Assembly (NCBI GenBank): GCA_020726505.1
Contig: JAHLEZ010000010.1
Span: 2,170,001 to 2,234,000 of the forward strand
DNA: 64,000 nucleotides
From: Leptodontidium sp. MPI-SDFR-AT-0119
Lineage: Eukaryota; Ascomycota; Leotiomycetes; Helotiales; Leptodontidiaceae
Direction of reading: 5' to 3'
Shown piece after piece: positions 9,983-22,234 of this stretch. The translations under genes and the position numbers were made by a program. The first letter of the stretch is position 1, and every line of letters begins with the position of its first letter. Under the pieces are notes generated by a model. That model searched no databases and was not told the DNA's origin. It saw only the letters and a program-made list of their open reading frames with translations.

Positions 9983-10639
9983 TCAATACATCTGAATCCT
10001 CTTCCTCCTCAAAAGCTCCCCTCCATTCCTCCTAAAGTGCCCAACCTCCTCCTCCGTCAACACATCCCCACTAGGCCTCCTCCCCTCCAACAAATCCAAA
10101 CAATTCCTCACCGTATAGATTCCACACGAGTAGTAATCCGCCTGCCTCGCACACAGCCCATCAACCTCCCACCTAAATTCCCCACTACCCTGAAAGAAGA
10201 TCTCAAACACCTTAAAGAAAGCCCGCATCTTCCTCTCCGCCTCCCTCCCTGTATCCCTGAAACATCCATCCAGACTATCGAAGTAAACCGCGCCCCGCGC
10301 TTCGAAGTTCACGTAAATGGTCGTCCAGCGCCAGCCCCCGACGCCGAAGGGGATCGCGAGGCCGCGGAGGGGTGTCCCCGTGGCGCTGCTGTCGGACTGG
10401 CTCATTAGGAACCAGGGGAGGGGTGAGGGGAGGGTGCGCCCGTCCCAGAGGGCTAGCCAGGTGGGATCGACGATGTTGACGCCTGTGGAGAGGGTGCGGT
10501 TTCCGTAGTGGGAGAGGATGTAGCGGATGGCGTTGTCTCCTACCCCGCTGATGCAGCTTTCGGTGGTGATGATGTCGGAAATACTTATTTCTACCGTGCT
10601 GTACCCTTGTCCTTGGACGGGGTCGAAATCCCAGCTCAT
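9983..10639 (-). CDS. Ulp1/SENP-like C48 cysteine protease domain with altered catalytic His
   Basis: Single exon, 218 aa, MSWDFDP... The order of elements fits the C48 (SUMO-protease) fold: DNAIRYILSHY (the N-terminal 'LnD..I' helix), PWFLMSQ, GWRWTTIYV, AVYFDSLDG, then RQADYYSCGIYTVRNCLDLL. The last holds the oxyanion Gln and the nucleophile Cys (Q-x5-C-G), and FDS the catalytic Asp. The place of the catalytic His, normally in an H-W-x-x-x-x-I strand, reads R-W. So either the enzyme is inactive or another residue serves. The family's role is to cleave SUMO or related modifiers, but fungi carry many short diverged copies, some linked to transposons. No transposase is seen nearby. Codon use is GC-rich and gene-like. 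Confidence 0.8.
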   Translation of the reverse strand: MSWDFDPVQGQGYSTVEISISDIITTESCISGVGDNAIRYILSHYGNRTLSTGVNIVDPTWLALWDGRTLPSPLPWFLMSQSDSSATGTPLRGLAIPFGVGGWRWTTIYVNFEARGAVYFDSLDGCFRDTGREAERKMRAFFKVFEIFFQGSGEFRWEVDGLCARQADYYSCGIYTVRNCLDLLEGRRPSGDVLTEEEVGHFRRNGGELLRRKRIQMY

Positions 10640-11763
10640 GGTTTCGGAACTCAGGGCGTAGAGTCGTAGAACGAGTAAGAGGATCTGGTTTTAGGAATTG
10701 AGTGGTAGAGCTTGATGTTCATCGAAACAAGGACTTCATTGGTGTTGACAAATTTGAAGTCTAGCTATACTGGCGCTGGGAGAGTAAGATAGTAATATAT
10801 AGTGTTTCAGAAGTATATCAAGTATTATCGTCCGTTCCTCTGAAAACTGCAGTGTGATTGATTCAGCAAGTTAACAACAAGAGCAGGGCGGAAACCGAAC
10901 CCGACGTTCTTTGTCGAAGACTTCTCTCCTTGTCTAGCCCCCAACAAAATCAGTGTGCAAGGACAAAGCCTAGGATATCGCCATCAAGTAGAGACGATTC
11001 CGTATCCGGACTTACGATCCAAATAATCCCTTTATCCGGTCCTAGACTAAAGCATCTATCAAGAGCTCACAGCTCCCACCCATCATCCCCCTCCAAACCT
11101 TCAACCCAAACATCTACCTCCTCCCCTTCGGATGTAGATTCGAGAATAATATAACAGTCGAATGGCGAAGGTGCTTGAAGGACAAGGTAGCACTCGCACG
11201 TCCGTTTCAATCCATGTTCATCTTCATTTTCGTCACTACCACATCACAGCAGCGCAGCGAAAAATGCGACACTTGCAAAGTCTTTCCATTCATTCGTTCT
11301 CTCCAATTAAAAGGAGGAGTATCAGATGCACAAAATGTTTAAAATAAATAGAAGAGCCCCACCAAACCGTGGGTCGCGACGAACAATGGGAGGTCAAGAT
11401 GGGGGGAAAATCCGAACCCCAAGCAAAGAACGATGAATCAAATCAAATCATGGAATGCTACCCAACCAAACCTAGCCTATCCTATCCCATCCCGCTCGCT
11501 GCCCTCGCTTGCTTGCTCGCTTGGAAAATTGTGCCGTCCCAGAACAGAATTATGCGAAATGATAAACTCCAATTGGGCGCAATTCATCCTGTACTCCAAC
11601 ACTCCTGCCCGGTGGATGCGCAGATTTGAACTTCAAGTGGATGATGATAACGCCCGAAAACATAATGCAGAAGACGGTATTTTGACACGATGCGCTAAAA
11701 TGAGGAAACTCGATGGGTATGAGATCGACAAAGTTATAAGTGGCGACTTGATAGCTGCTGGTC
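10640..11763. other. Intergenic region with 3' side of the Doa4-like gene
   Basis: No conserved reading frame. A short low-complexity patch (TCC/CAT-rich) is at 11075-11130. It holds the promoter of the Ulp1-like gene and the 3' UTR of the deubiquitinase gene. Confidence 0.5.
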
Positions 11764-14700
11764 TTAGGCCCTGGGCATATCAGTTCCCTGCCTGACTAAA
11801 TAGACCATGTAAGTGGCCTGATCTTGCGTCTGCGAGTATGGACAAGGGCGGATGTGGCTATCGTCGAATCTGTGCCATTCTCCAGCTCCATCTTTGTTGC
11901 GAGGCAGATCGGGGCTGCGGGCCAAGGTCCAGTAATGCCCCGAGGTGAGAGCGCCTCGATGCTGCTGTACCGCATAGACGTCGTATTTGAAAGGTCCTCT
12001 GTGCTCACGGTCCAAATTGTTTGAGGGAGTTGCGTCAGGGGGACAGAAGTATTTTGTGAGATCGATGCCGGTCTCCGGGAAGGTAACTACTGCTTCGTTT
12101 TTGCCAGCGCCAACATCCAGAAAGCGACCGATTGTAATGACCAAGTAGTCTGGTAGACGAGTGAAGAACCTGGTCAGGTCCTTGCTCCTCCTCGCGCCTC
12201 CACATGTAGCACTATCGCAATCGAGGGCGGTCCTTACTTCGGCCGAGCCTGTCCCGTACTGGGTATCAAGCAGTGACTGTAGTGTACGAGTTCGTTTATC
12301 AGGGAGGGCTAGTGTAAGTTGTCGGAAAGAGTTCCAAACGCGCGTAACATCACCGCATGTCTTACAAACCGTTTGATTGCATTCTTGGGAGTCCATGCGC
12401 TGGTTGAAAATCGACAGTCTTCCTGTCCTGAGATATGTCAAAGACTCAATGGAGGCTTGTACTAAAGGTATGGTATTGAGGCGCCGTTTTTGATTGTCGG
12501 GTATCACGCCCTGCCCGGCGGTGTTGGAAACATCCCGCCCCGGATTGAGTTCATCGTCAAGAATATCTGTGAACCAGAGGAGAAATTCTGAGGAATCGTG
12601 CTGTTGCCTCTCTCCGCCGTAACATTGATTTCGAGCCGCCTCGCTTCCTGGTTCTTTGAAGCGTATGCTCATCGTGTATTCCTGTAAAAATGTCGTCAGA
12701 ATTCAAGTATCGAGTTTGGGCTACTAAGCTTGCCAATTAACTTACACAAAGAGTTGTAGGGCACAAGTAATCGTATTGGCCACCCCACATGTGAGCAATC
12801 AAATTTCCAAGGAACCTCGTCATTAGTTGCGGTGGCTCGGTGGTCTCGCCTTGCCGCTTCGGTACTTTCAGTGTGTCTGGATAGTGGAAGTTCATCAGGA
12901 AATTGCGTAGGAAAGGGGTCGCACTCAATGCTTGAATTGCAGAATTCATATAGCAGAGATAGCCCGGATTGTGCAGGCCTGTCAGTCCTGGCGAGACTCG
13001 GAGTTGTGTGATAGAACTAGCCCCAGCAACTGACGAGGCGTACGAGGTAACCGTACCGGGACCTCGATCTGAGATACCGCTAGATCTTTGTCTGGGTAGC
13101 GCTGGAGCTGGGCGGGTGGGGAGGCGTGGCATGCTACCTTCCAGTTCATCCAAGCTTGTTTGCGCGGATCGAATAGGAGTTTGCGATACCATGGACTCTT
13201 GGATAACTGGCATCTCTGGATACTTGTTTAGAAAGCCTTCAAGAGTACGTGCATAAACGAACTCTTCGGAAGGGGTTTCAGCTAAGGGGCTTGAAGGAGC
13301 AGGTTCCCGCCTCATGGCCAAGTCCCACTTGGTTTCTTCCTCTTGCGTCAACGGACGTGACGTGCGGGTATTGGCACGATTCAATCCACTCTTTTCTAGA
13401 TCAGAGGCTCTATTGAATCTTCCCAAAGAACGGTTGGAGCTTGATGCTGTGGCAGCCGGCGCGTCTTTGGTGGTTGACTTCAAGGAATTGGGACCCAATA
13501 AATCAACCCAAGCATCAAGGCCACCAACCAGGAGCATCGGCCGTCTTTTCACTCGTTTCTCATAGCCATAGTCGTACACAGCCGCAGAGAAGTCTCGTAA
13601 TATATTATTGCTGTCTCTGGCGAAAGAGGTCGATGGGTTGATTGACTTGGATGACTGGTCATAAAACACTATCAGGTCGAAGTCTGTCCTCCGCTCATAG
13701 AGAGATTGCTCTGTATCAGAACCAATTACCAACGTATCTCCAAGCTGCTCGCCAGAAACGCCTGTTCGTAGAGTCATTGGCTCAATGCAGATAACAGACT
13801 GGGCCATAATGTGGCCACTCTCAAATTCGCTCCGAGTTCTGAGGTCAACGATGAGAATCGAGAGAGGTTGGCGAAGGCGTTCGACAAGATCTTCTGCCGT
13901 AATGCTGGTACCACCTGGCAGATCTGGAGCTTGGCGTTTTGATGGCTTTGGTTCGTAATCACCATTACTCATGGTATGGGCTGGTGAAAAGTAGTCTTTC
14001 CTACTCTCATTAAGATCGGGGGTAGGCCCAACCAGTGAAACAGGTGGTGCTGAATTTTTCCTCCCACTTGTCTGGTAGGATGGAGTTCGTATGCTTGATG
14101 GCAAGTTGACGGCAGATGGATTTTCCACACCACTAGCTGGGCTATATATCGCGTCTGGAGCACGTGGCATCGAAGGTATTTGTACATCCAATGGCATCTT
14201 GATGTGACGTGGGATAGCTTTGGGGACTGAAGGAAGTTCTCGCGGCCCAGTAGGACGGATGGTGGATCCATTGGTAGCTGGAGACGCTGTCTGGGAATTC
14301 GGGACGTTGCCTGGGATGATAATTGGCTGCGTCTTAATTCGAGGGTCTTGCTGAACAGGAGCATTTGGTTCAGGACTGCGTAAGCGTGCGAATCTGGCTG
14401 CCAAGTCTGCTGGTCCTGAACTAGATGCCGTTGAGGGGTGAATGGCATTTCCATGGAGGGCATTTGGCTTTGGTTGAACAGGAGGTGGCTTTTTGCGGTT
14501 TGCATTGGTAGCCGTGCTGTTGGCTGGTCCATTAGGAACTGATTGTGTCCGAGTATGGCCATTAACCACAGTCCCGCTGTTCTCTACCTGAGAATGAGAC
14601 TTTGATACCACTGGTTCCACCCCGCTCCTCGCATTGTTCTCTTTGATAATGTCCTTGACTTCTGCAAACCTGCTGTGCTGGGCTGTGATCCGTTTGTTCA

Positions 14701-15079
14701 ATCCAGCATACATCCGGTGCATCTCCCCTCGATCTGATTGAAGAGAAGGATAGTCCTTATGCCGCGGAACATACTCCACCGCGATGATTGTCGCCTTGAT
14801 ATACTCTTGCAGCGCCACATCCGGTCGTCTGAAATCCAAGTGGGTGTCTGCTTGCTTGGCCAAAAGCTCTCCTTCCTGCAATAGTCTCCGCATGGGCCAA
14901 TGTAGCATCTCTCCAGCTGGCGCAACTGCTACCAGATCATCCAAATGTGGGAACACCCGGTTTACTGCCTTCAGGCCCTCTGTGCCACTGCCTTTCGAGC
15001 CATACGCCATACTGACTGGTCCTCCATGGACCGACGACGCTCTTGTGTGTGGAGGCCCGCCTGATGCAACAGGACTCAT
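11764..15079 (-). CDS. doa4: Doa4/Ubp4-type ubiquitin carboxyl-terminal hydrolase
   Basis: Two exons (15079-12746 and 12681-11764) with a 64-nt GTAAGT...CAG intron joining LCPTTLC to EYTMSIRF; 1083 aa. Domains in order: a USP8-dimerisation/MIT-like helical region (about 30-150, HLDDLVAVAPAGEML to IIKENNA), a long Pro/Ser-rich linker, a rhodanese-like domain (about 385-520, LSILIVDLRTRSEFESGHI), and the USP catalytic domain from about 695. The Cys box reads GLHNPGYLCYMNSAIQ (usual form GLxNLGNTCYMNS; the oxyanion Asn five residues before Cys is kept) and the His box TSGHYWTLARS with WHRFDDSHI. Doa4-class enzymes remove ubiquitin from cargo at the endosome before multivesicular-body sorting. 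The divergent neighbour is Vps27, another endosomal ubiquitin-sorting factor. Confidence 0.93.
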
Positions 15080-16298
15080 CTCGTTTGGCGTAAAGTCCTC
15101 TCCTAGAGCATTTCGATCGTATAAAGAGGTGTGAGGAAGTGGTGAGAGTCTAGGAGAGGTCGGGCCGGTTTGCGACTGGGCAGGCTCGTATCGAGGGAAT
15201 CACTGAGATCAAAGGGTTCTCGTCGTGGCTTTCGAGAAGAGGCAGTCTCAGAAGAAGCTATGACTACCGCTGCTGGATTGAAGCGAAAACAGTGGTATAC
15301 CGCAAGCAGTTCTGCGGGTAGAATGGTAGGTCAGGAATCCAAGTCGGGTTGATTTTGAAGGTTTGGTGGCCAGATATCGTCGGGTTTGAGGGTTTTCAGG
15401 TGAATGAGGTACAGGAAGGAGTAGAGGTCGTGGAGGAAAGGGGGCGCGGTCAGCAGCAGGCATGAAGGGATCCGACTCTGTTATTGTAGTTGTGTGTCTT
15501 TATTGATTCTTGGGGCGGCATTTCACATTCCTCGAGGAGATTCCGATTCCTTGCCCTGCCCAGCCGCGTCCCAATGGTGGCAGCGCAGCCGTCGTCATGT
15601 CCAGTCATTGGGCCGAGGTTTTAGCGAGGCATTTTCCGCCATCTCTTGGAGGGGCAGTATTTAACTAGGAGGAATCTCTTCGCAAAGGGGATCTAGAATT
15701 ATTCTTGGATGGATCAAATTCTAATGTGCTTAGTGCAGCTGTCGACTTTTCACAATCAATCTTGGTTGTGCCTATGATTCTTAGAACAAAGAGTGTTCTG
15801 ACTGGAAGTAAGCCTTGTAAACCGCCTAAGAGGACCTGGACTTAGTGCGCCGAAACGAGGTCGTGAGCCAAGTGATTGGAATTAAGTTGCAGCGTATTTA
15901 TATGTACTTTAACTTTGAATTTTGTATGCACGCGTGTTGTGTCAATACGAATATCTACTCTTACATGAGCTTTTCCAGGTAAATTCCAACATTATCAGCA
16001 ATTCAAAAAGCACCGTTTTATTTCATCCCAAAGTCCAAGCCCACTCCACTAAGCCCAGCTCTCGCCTCTCCCTCCAGTACTGTAGCGCTTCTAGCCGCAG
16101 CCGCAGCCGCGCTTGACAGCCTGCCCAGCTGCTCTGCCTGCCCATCCGTCGTGCCTGGTATTCATCATACGTACCTCCGCACTCCCACCTCAATCCATCT
16201 CCCAACTCAAGAATCAAATAACGCAACAACGGTGCGCGCGAAACACAACTCGAATAACGCATACATTTACAAGAAATTCCGGTGACTCGCGTCGCAAC
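15080..16298. promoter_or_regulatory. Shared divergent promoter region of doa4 and vps27
   Basis: About 1.2 kb between the start codons of two oppositely directed genes of the same endosomal pathway. It contains pyrimidine-rich patches near both starts and no supported reading frame. No specific operator could be named. Confidence 0.55.
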
Positions 16299-18776
16299 AT
16301 GATGGCAGGATGGTTTGCCTCCACTTCACAGCTCGATGAGCAGATAGACAAGGCTACGTCAAGCTCACTGTGCGCACTGCACCATTTCGCCGCGATGGGG
16401 ATTACAGCTAACAGATAGCAGTGAAGATATTGCGCTGAATCTCGAAATCTCAGACATAATACGATCGAAGACCGTGGGATCCAAGGAGGCAATGCGGTCG
16501 CTCAAACGGCGCATAGGCAACAAGAATCCGAACTTCCAACTGAGCGCACTCAACGTCAGTCCCAGCCCGAAAACTCATGTGTTTGCGTACTGATCAGGGT
16601 CCTACAGCTTACGGATACATGTGTGAAGAATGGCGGATCACATTTCCTGGCGGAAATAGCTTCCAGAGAGTTCATGGACAACCTTGTCTCACTCCTCAAG
16701 GCATACGGCGGGGCGGCGGTCAATGAAGAAGTCAAGGCGAAGATACTGGAATTAATCCAGACATGGGCAACGGCTACAGAGGGACAGCACGAACTATCGT
16801 ACATTGGAGAGACATACAAGGACTTGCAGAGAGATGGCTTCCACTTCCCACCCAAGGTCGACGTCGCAAAGAGCATGCTAGTCAGCAGCGCAGTAAGTAG
16901 TACGAGTGGCCCATTTGTTCCTGGCTGATAGGAGGATAGCCCCCTGAATGGACAGACTCGGATGTGTGTATGCGATGCAGAACGGCCTTCAGCTTCACGA
17001 ATCGAAAGCACCACTGCCGAAACTGTGGTAATGTCTTCGATCAGCAATGCTCCGCCAAAGTCCTACCTCTTCCACATCTAGGGATTGTACAACCAGTTCG
17101 GGTGGATGATGGGTGTTATATTAAGTTGACGGATAAGTCGTCGAAGGGGGGTTCGTTTGCGTCTCCTCGTTCTCCACTGAAGCAACACCGACCAAGCGGC
17201 TCTATGCAACCTCGAAGCGCTCGAATAGAATCTACGTTTGACGAGGATATTCAAAGAGCTTTGGCTATGAGTTTGGAAGAAGTCAACAGTCATGCAGGAG
17301 CTGGATATGTTCCTCAAGCAAAAATCCAACCAACACCTGCTCCCGTCACTACAAATGGGGCGTCCAAAAGCTCGGCCACCAAGCCTGTCGAGGAAGAAGA
17401 CGATGATTTGAAAGCTGCTATAGCTGCGTCTCTGGCTGATATGGAAGAACAAAAGAAGAAGCATTCCGCAACGATGAAGGAGCAAGCTTCCTCTGGTGCA
17501 ACTCCGTCCGGGATTGCTCCATTGCCCAAGAATGACTATGAGCTTACCCCGGTGGAAGCAGAAAACATCAATTTGTTTTCGACCCTTGTGGACCGCTTAC
17601 AGACTCAGCCTCCTGGGACTATTCTCAGAGAACCTCAAATCCAGGAGTTATACGAAGGCATTAACAAGCTCCGACCGAAGCTTGCCCGAACGTATGGAGA
17701 GACCATGAGCAAACACGGTATGCTTCAGTAAATTATATCTATAACATGTGCTGACGAATATAGACACTCTTCTGGATCTCCATGCCAAATTATCGACTGT
17801 TGTGAGATATTATGATCGTATGCTCGAGGAACGCCTGTCGAATACGTACAACCAGCACAGTATCAGTGGATATAATCTCCCTTCTCAGAGACCAGCATCG
17901 ACCATTTACCCATCAATTGCTTCTAATTTGCCGAGCACTGCTGGAGGAGCTGAGAATTACTATACGGGAAATGCTCCTCAGGAACCATATGCACGACCAC
18001 AGTCAACCTACTCGTACGGTCAGCCTCAGCAACAGTATCAGCAGTATAACAATCGAGCTTCGGTTGCGGGCTACCCTGGGCAAGAGCAAAGGCAGGAAGG
18101 CTACGGACAATATCCACCTCAGCAGCAGCCAGTACAACCTCAGAGAACTGGCAGCTGGCAACCTTCAGATCCCTCCACCACATATGCTTCTCAACAACCA
18201 TCCTACCCACCGGACAGTGCTCCACCACAGCAAGCTCCGCCCACAAACGCTCCTCCACAGACACCCATGAGCGTCCCTTCTCAGCCGCCCACGAGTTATG
18301 CTCCGCCCACAAACGCCCCCCCACAGACACCCATGAGTTATGGTCCCTCGGAACCTGCAGTGTCTCCTGCTGCCGATCCAAATGCAGCTTTCTATTACAA
18401 CACTCCTGGTCAAGCACCACCACAACAAGCTCCAGAGCAGCAACAGCCACAATATGCACAACCTCAGCAGTCACCTCAGCAGTATCAATCTACTGTGCAA
18501 CAACCAGTCTCACCGCTTCAGGCCACGAGACAACCTCAAAAGCCACAAGAGCAATATGCTCCGCCCCCGCAACAGCAAGCACCGCAACAGTACGCTCCAC
18601 CTCCTCAACAGCCACAGCAAGCTCCGTACTGGCAAGCACAGCAACAAGCTCCAGCACAGCAAAAACCCTGGCAACCTGCTGGCCCAACCTACGGTGGGTA
18701 CACGCAGGATTCTTTCCCGTCAGCACCTCACCACGCCCCGCAACCGAAAGTCGAGGAGGCACTAATTGAACTTTAA
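16299..18776 (+). CDS. vps27: Vps27, ESCRT-0 subunit (VHS-FYVE-UIM protein)
   Basis: Five exons: 16299-16369, 16422-16554, 16608-16892, 16940-17717, 17764-18776; introns of 46-53 nt, the first with a GTGCGC donor. Product 759 aa from the first of two adjacent ATGs (16299, 16302). Residues 1-160 are a VHS domain ([36 protein letters not shown]). About 165-225 is a FYVE zinc finger with the PI3P-binding [10 protein letters not shown]. Two ubiquitin-interacting motifs follow ([31 protein letters not shown]), then a helical Hse1-binding-like core (about 350-450). The C-terminal 300 residues are Gln/Pro/Tyr-rich with [12 protein letters not shown] twice. Vps27 with Hse1 collects ubiquitinated cargo on endosomes and recruits ESCRT-I. 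No clathrin-box is obvious. Assignment is very secure. Confidence 0.96.
18234..18337 (+). repeat. 38-bp direct repeat inside vps27 coding sequence
   Basis: Bases 18234-18271 and 18300-18337 differ at only two positions, both silent, and each encodes [13 protein letters not shown]. They lie 66 bases apart in the Gln/Pro-rich tail, which suggests a recent in-frame duplication. Confidence 0.85.
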
Positions 18777-19367
18777 TGGAATATTGCAAGGAATGTAGCG
18801 AAGGCGTTAGACGGACTCGAAATTGTACATCTTCTCGATTTTCATTTCCATGGAATCTGGCATGAGGATTTGAAGCGAGGTGGTACTGGTGCGAGGTGTA
18901 TATTGCTGGCTGGACATTTGACAGAACCTGTCGGTAATTCAGAGCGGGGTGAAGCACGTAGATAGGCAGATAAGCAAGCCCATTGTGAAATGTTGGCTTA
19001 ACTGGAAATGCACGAAGATAGCTGTGATCTGGAATGCCGTGAAAAATGCATCTTAATTCCTCATATTGAACCCTCAAATATATTAAAGTGACTCTTCTAA
19101 TTAGCTGAGTTCTGTATGTAGATCTGAGCCTATCAAATCCAAGACGTTTTGTTGTTCCAATGACGGCACCAAGATTTTGGCGAGTGAAGCTCTGCTGGAC
19201 CAACCCCACCAAGCAGACGCTCGGCCTTGTAAACGACAGAATAACACCACCCCGCCAATTCACCCCTCTTCCATTTCAACCATCCGAGTAAACAACACCA
19301 CGCAACTATCTCCTTCTACCTTCCACTGAAAGACAGCCGGAAAGAAAATACAAACAAGCCCGTCAAG
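18777..19367. other. vps27 3' UTR and hbs1 promoter
   Basis: No gene. Pyrimidine-rich sequence just before the hbs1 start (19310-19330) looks like a fungal core promoter/5' UTR. Confidence 0.5.
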
Positions 19368-22234
19368 ATGTCGCGCCACAAATTGGTCAAGAACATGGAT
19401 CTGGACGATGAGATGGATGACTATGATGGTGGGGAGGAGTATGCCGATGATGGTGCTGGAGAAGGTATGTGCTCTCTTTCCTTTCTCTTCTTGGGGGGAT
19501 GCTGTATTGGAAGGATTGTATTTAGTTGCTTGAGAGGATTTCGTACTGATTTCATGCGTTTGCAGAGCTCAGTGAAGAAGACCAAGGTCTGTCGATACCC
19601 CTCCTCCTTCCCTACCTACCCCGCCACCACACCACAAGATATTAGAATCGAGGCGTACCTTGTGGATGGTATCTAGCTAGGAGTTGAAGCAGGAGAGGGA
19701 GCATATGATATAAAGCGTAATGCTGATACACGCCCACAGAAAACATGCGCGTTGGCACGATAGCTGTCCGCGCCGAACTCCCACCAACAGCAACACACAT
19801 CACGGATAAACAGATCCAGGAAGCGCTCTGGCATTACTACTACGACATCGAGAAGTCGGTTGGGTACCTGATGAACACGTTTGTGACGAAGAAGGAGAAG
19901 AAGGAGAAGAAGAAAGTTAAAGGTGGGTTGTTTTCTTTGCTTAGAGGGAAGAGTGATGCTGGGATTAGGGCTGTGGCTGGTCATGAAAGTGTATGTGGAT
20001 GTGGAGATGCAGGCATAATGGATTGTGGAGGTGGGTTTACTTTTCGTTGATGTTTGGTGTGAAGACCATGGACTAACTAGGCACAGACTGCTCGAAACCC
20101 TTCTCCTACACAGACTTCTTCAAGGACATGCCATGGTTAGATGTTCCCCAGGATCGACAGGCTATTTTAATCGCTCCGTTGTACCCCAGAGGTGGACTGC
20201 TCGGCGGCTCTTCCGATGGTGCACCCAAGATGTCGAAATTACAGGCTTTGGCTGCGTCTAGGAAGAAGAGAGCCCAAGAGCAGAAGTCGGGTGGGAATTC
20301 TGGGGTTGAGAAACCCATGGAAACCCTCTCTTTGAATTCTGGCTCCGGGAAGGAGAAGGGTCCATCATCTCCAACGAAATCTACATCAAGGGGGTTTCCG
20401 ATACGGAAACGCAAGGATTCGAATGAGCATGAGAAAGCTACAAAGCCTACACATGTTGAGCGACAGCCTGAACCGGCCCCAGATGTTGCAATGGAAGAGA
20501 CAGCTCTTGATCAAGCCGAGCCCTCAGCTTTTGCCAACACCATGTTCAGCAGCAGTAGTCCCACAACCACCACCTCACGGCCATATTCCAGCAACCTCTT
20601 CTCTCTCCCATATAGCAATACCGCCGCACCCCCCACAACCGCTGACCCCTTCGCAGGACCTAGTCCAGATGACGTCGTCATCGCCGCTCAGTCGAAAGGT
20701 TCCGCTGCACGACCTTCCCTGAAGTAACACTTCACTAATCTCTAGCAGCGAAAGGAGGCAGTAAAGGACCTCCCAAAACGAGTAATGAGAAGAAGGCGGA
20801 TCAGATCTCGAATGGTGTTGAGGCTGTCAAGTTGGATGATACCCCTAGAGCGAAGAGTAAGAACCTAGATGTGTTGAGCGAGTTTGAGAAGGCGCAGAAG
20901 AAGAATGCGGCGAATTTTGTGGTTATTGGTAGGTTCCTTCCGGCGTTTCGTGGTGGTTTGGTGCGCTAATTTTTCTAGGTCATGTTGATGCGGGGAAAAG
21001 TACTCTGATGGGTCGTTTACTGTATGATCTTAAAGTTGTGGATCAACGGACGATAGACAGATACAAGAAAGAAGCAGAGAAGATGGGCAAGTCGTCATTT
21101 GCTCTTGCTTGGGTACTTGATCAAGGAACAGAAGAACGGAGTCGAGGCGTCACTATTGACATCGCAACTAACAAATTCGAAACCGACAAAACCTCTTTCA
21201 CAATCCTTGATGCGCCTGGCCATCGAGATTTCATCCCCAACATGATTGCTGGAGCAGCACAAGCCGATTTCGCAGTCCTCGTTGTGGACGCAAGTACCGG
21301 CTCCTTCGAATCCGGCTTAAAAGGACAAACGAAAGAACACGCCCTTCTAGTTCGGAGCATGGGTGTTCAACGCCTGATTATCGCCATAAACAAACTCGAT
21401 ACAGTCTCTTGGTCTCAAGACCGCTTCCTCGAGATCCAAAACCAAGTCTCGGCCTTCCTAACAGCCGCTGGCTTTCAACCGAAAAATATTTCCTTCATCC
21501 CCTGTTCCGGCCTTCTAGGCGATAACATCGCCCGTACATCCACAGAGAATGACCTCACATCGTGGTACACAGGCCCAACTCTTGTCCAAGAACTCGATAA
21601 CTCCGAACCCATCACCAGAGCGCTCACTAAACCCCTCCGCCTAACAATCGGCGACATCTTCCGCGGCGGCGTACAAAACCCCCTCTCGATAAGCGGCCGT
21701 ATCGAAGCAGGTAGTCTCCAAACAGGAGATGCTTTACTCGCGCAACCCTCTTCTCAGAAATGCTTCATCAAAGCTCTCGAAATCGATAACGAGGCAGTGG
21801 ATTGGGCGGTCGCAGGCCAGAACGTCACGGTCCATCTGTCGGGAATAGAAGAGCAGTATCTCAAAGTTGGAGACGTCCTCTGTTCTCCTGCTTCACCTAT
21901 CGCCAATATCAAAGAATTCACAGCCAAGGTCCTGGCATTTGAGTTCTTGACACCGGGTAGTGTAGATGTGCATCGTGGACGCATGCATGCTCCTGGGCGT
22001 GTGGAGAAGATTCTGGGTGTCTTGGATAAGGTCGGGGGAACTGCTGGTGCTGGAAAAGATGGGGAGGAGGGGAAGGCAGTGGGCAAGAAGAAGAAAGTTA
22101 GGATTGTTAAGCCCGGGCAGGTTGCTAGGGTCAAGGTGGTCTTTGAGGGCGGGACGATGGTGCCACTTGAGGCTGGGGCGAGGGTTGTGCTTCGGAGTGG
22201 CGGGGAGACTGTTGCTGCTGGGTTGTTGGAGTAG
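19368..22234 (+). CDS. hbs1: Hbs1, eRF3/EF1A-like ribosome-rescue GTPase
   Basis: Six exons: 19368-19464, 19566-19586 (a 21-nt microexon), 19740-19922, 20087-20698, 20746-20928, 20979-22234; 783 aa. The acidic N-terminus (MSRHKLVKNMDLDDEMDDY) and the helical HBS1 N-domain (DKQIQEALWHYYYDIEKSVGYL) are followed by a Ser/Pro-rich linker containing DFFKDMPWLDVPQ. From about residue 364 the GTPase has G1 GHVDAGKST, switch-I RGVTIDIA, G3 DAPGHRDF, G4 NKLD and G5 PCSG. Two beta-barrel domains follow to ETVAAGLLE. Hbs1 pairs with Dom34/Pelota to split stalled ribosomes in no-go and non-stop decay, and delivers Dom34 to the A site. An intron lies exactly at the P-loop glycine. The fourth intron has tandem acceptors TAGCAG, so one Ala may be optional. 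Cytosolic. Confidence 0.95.

Noticed and set aside
8100..10639. Secondary-metabolite cluster suggested by the norsolorinic-reductase-like SDR
   Set aside because: No polyketide synthase, P450 or cluster transporter lies nearby.
12940..12990. Inactive deubiquitinase because the Cys box reads NPGYLC rather than NLGNTC
   Set aside because: The oxyanion Asn five residues before the Cys, the Cys itself, the His box and the FDDS are retained, so activity is likely.
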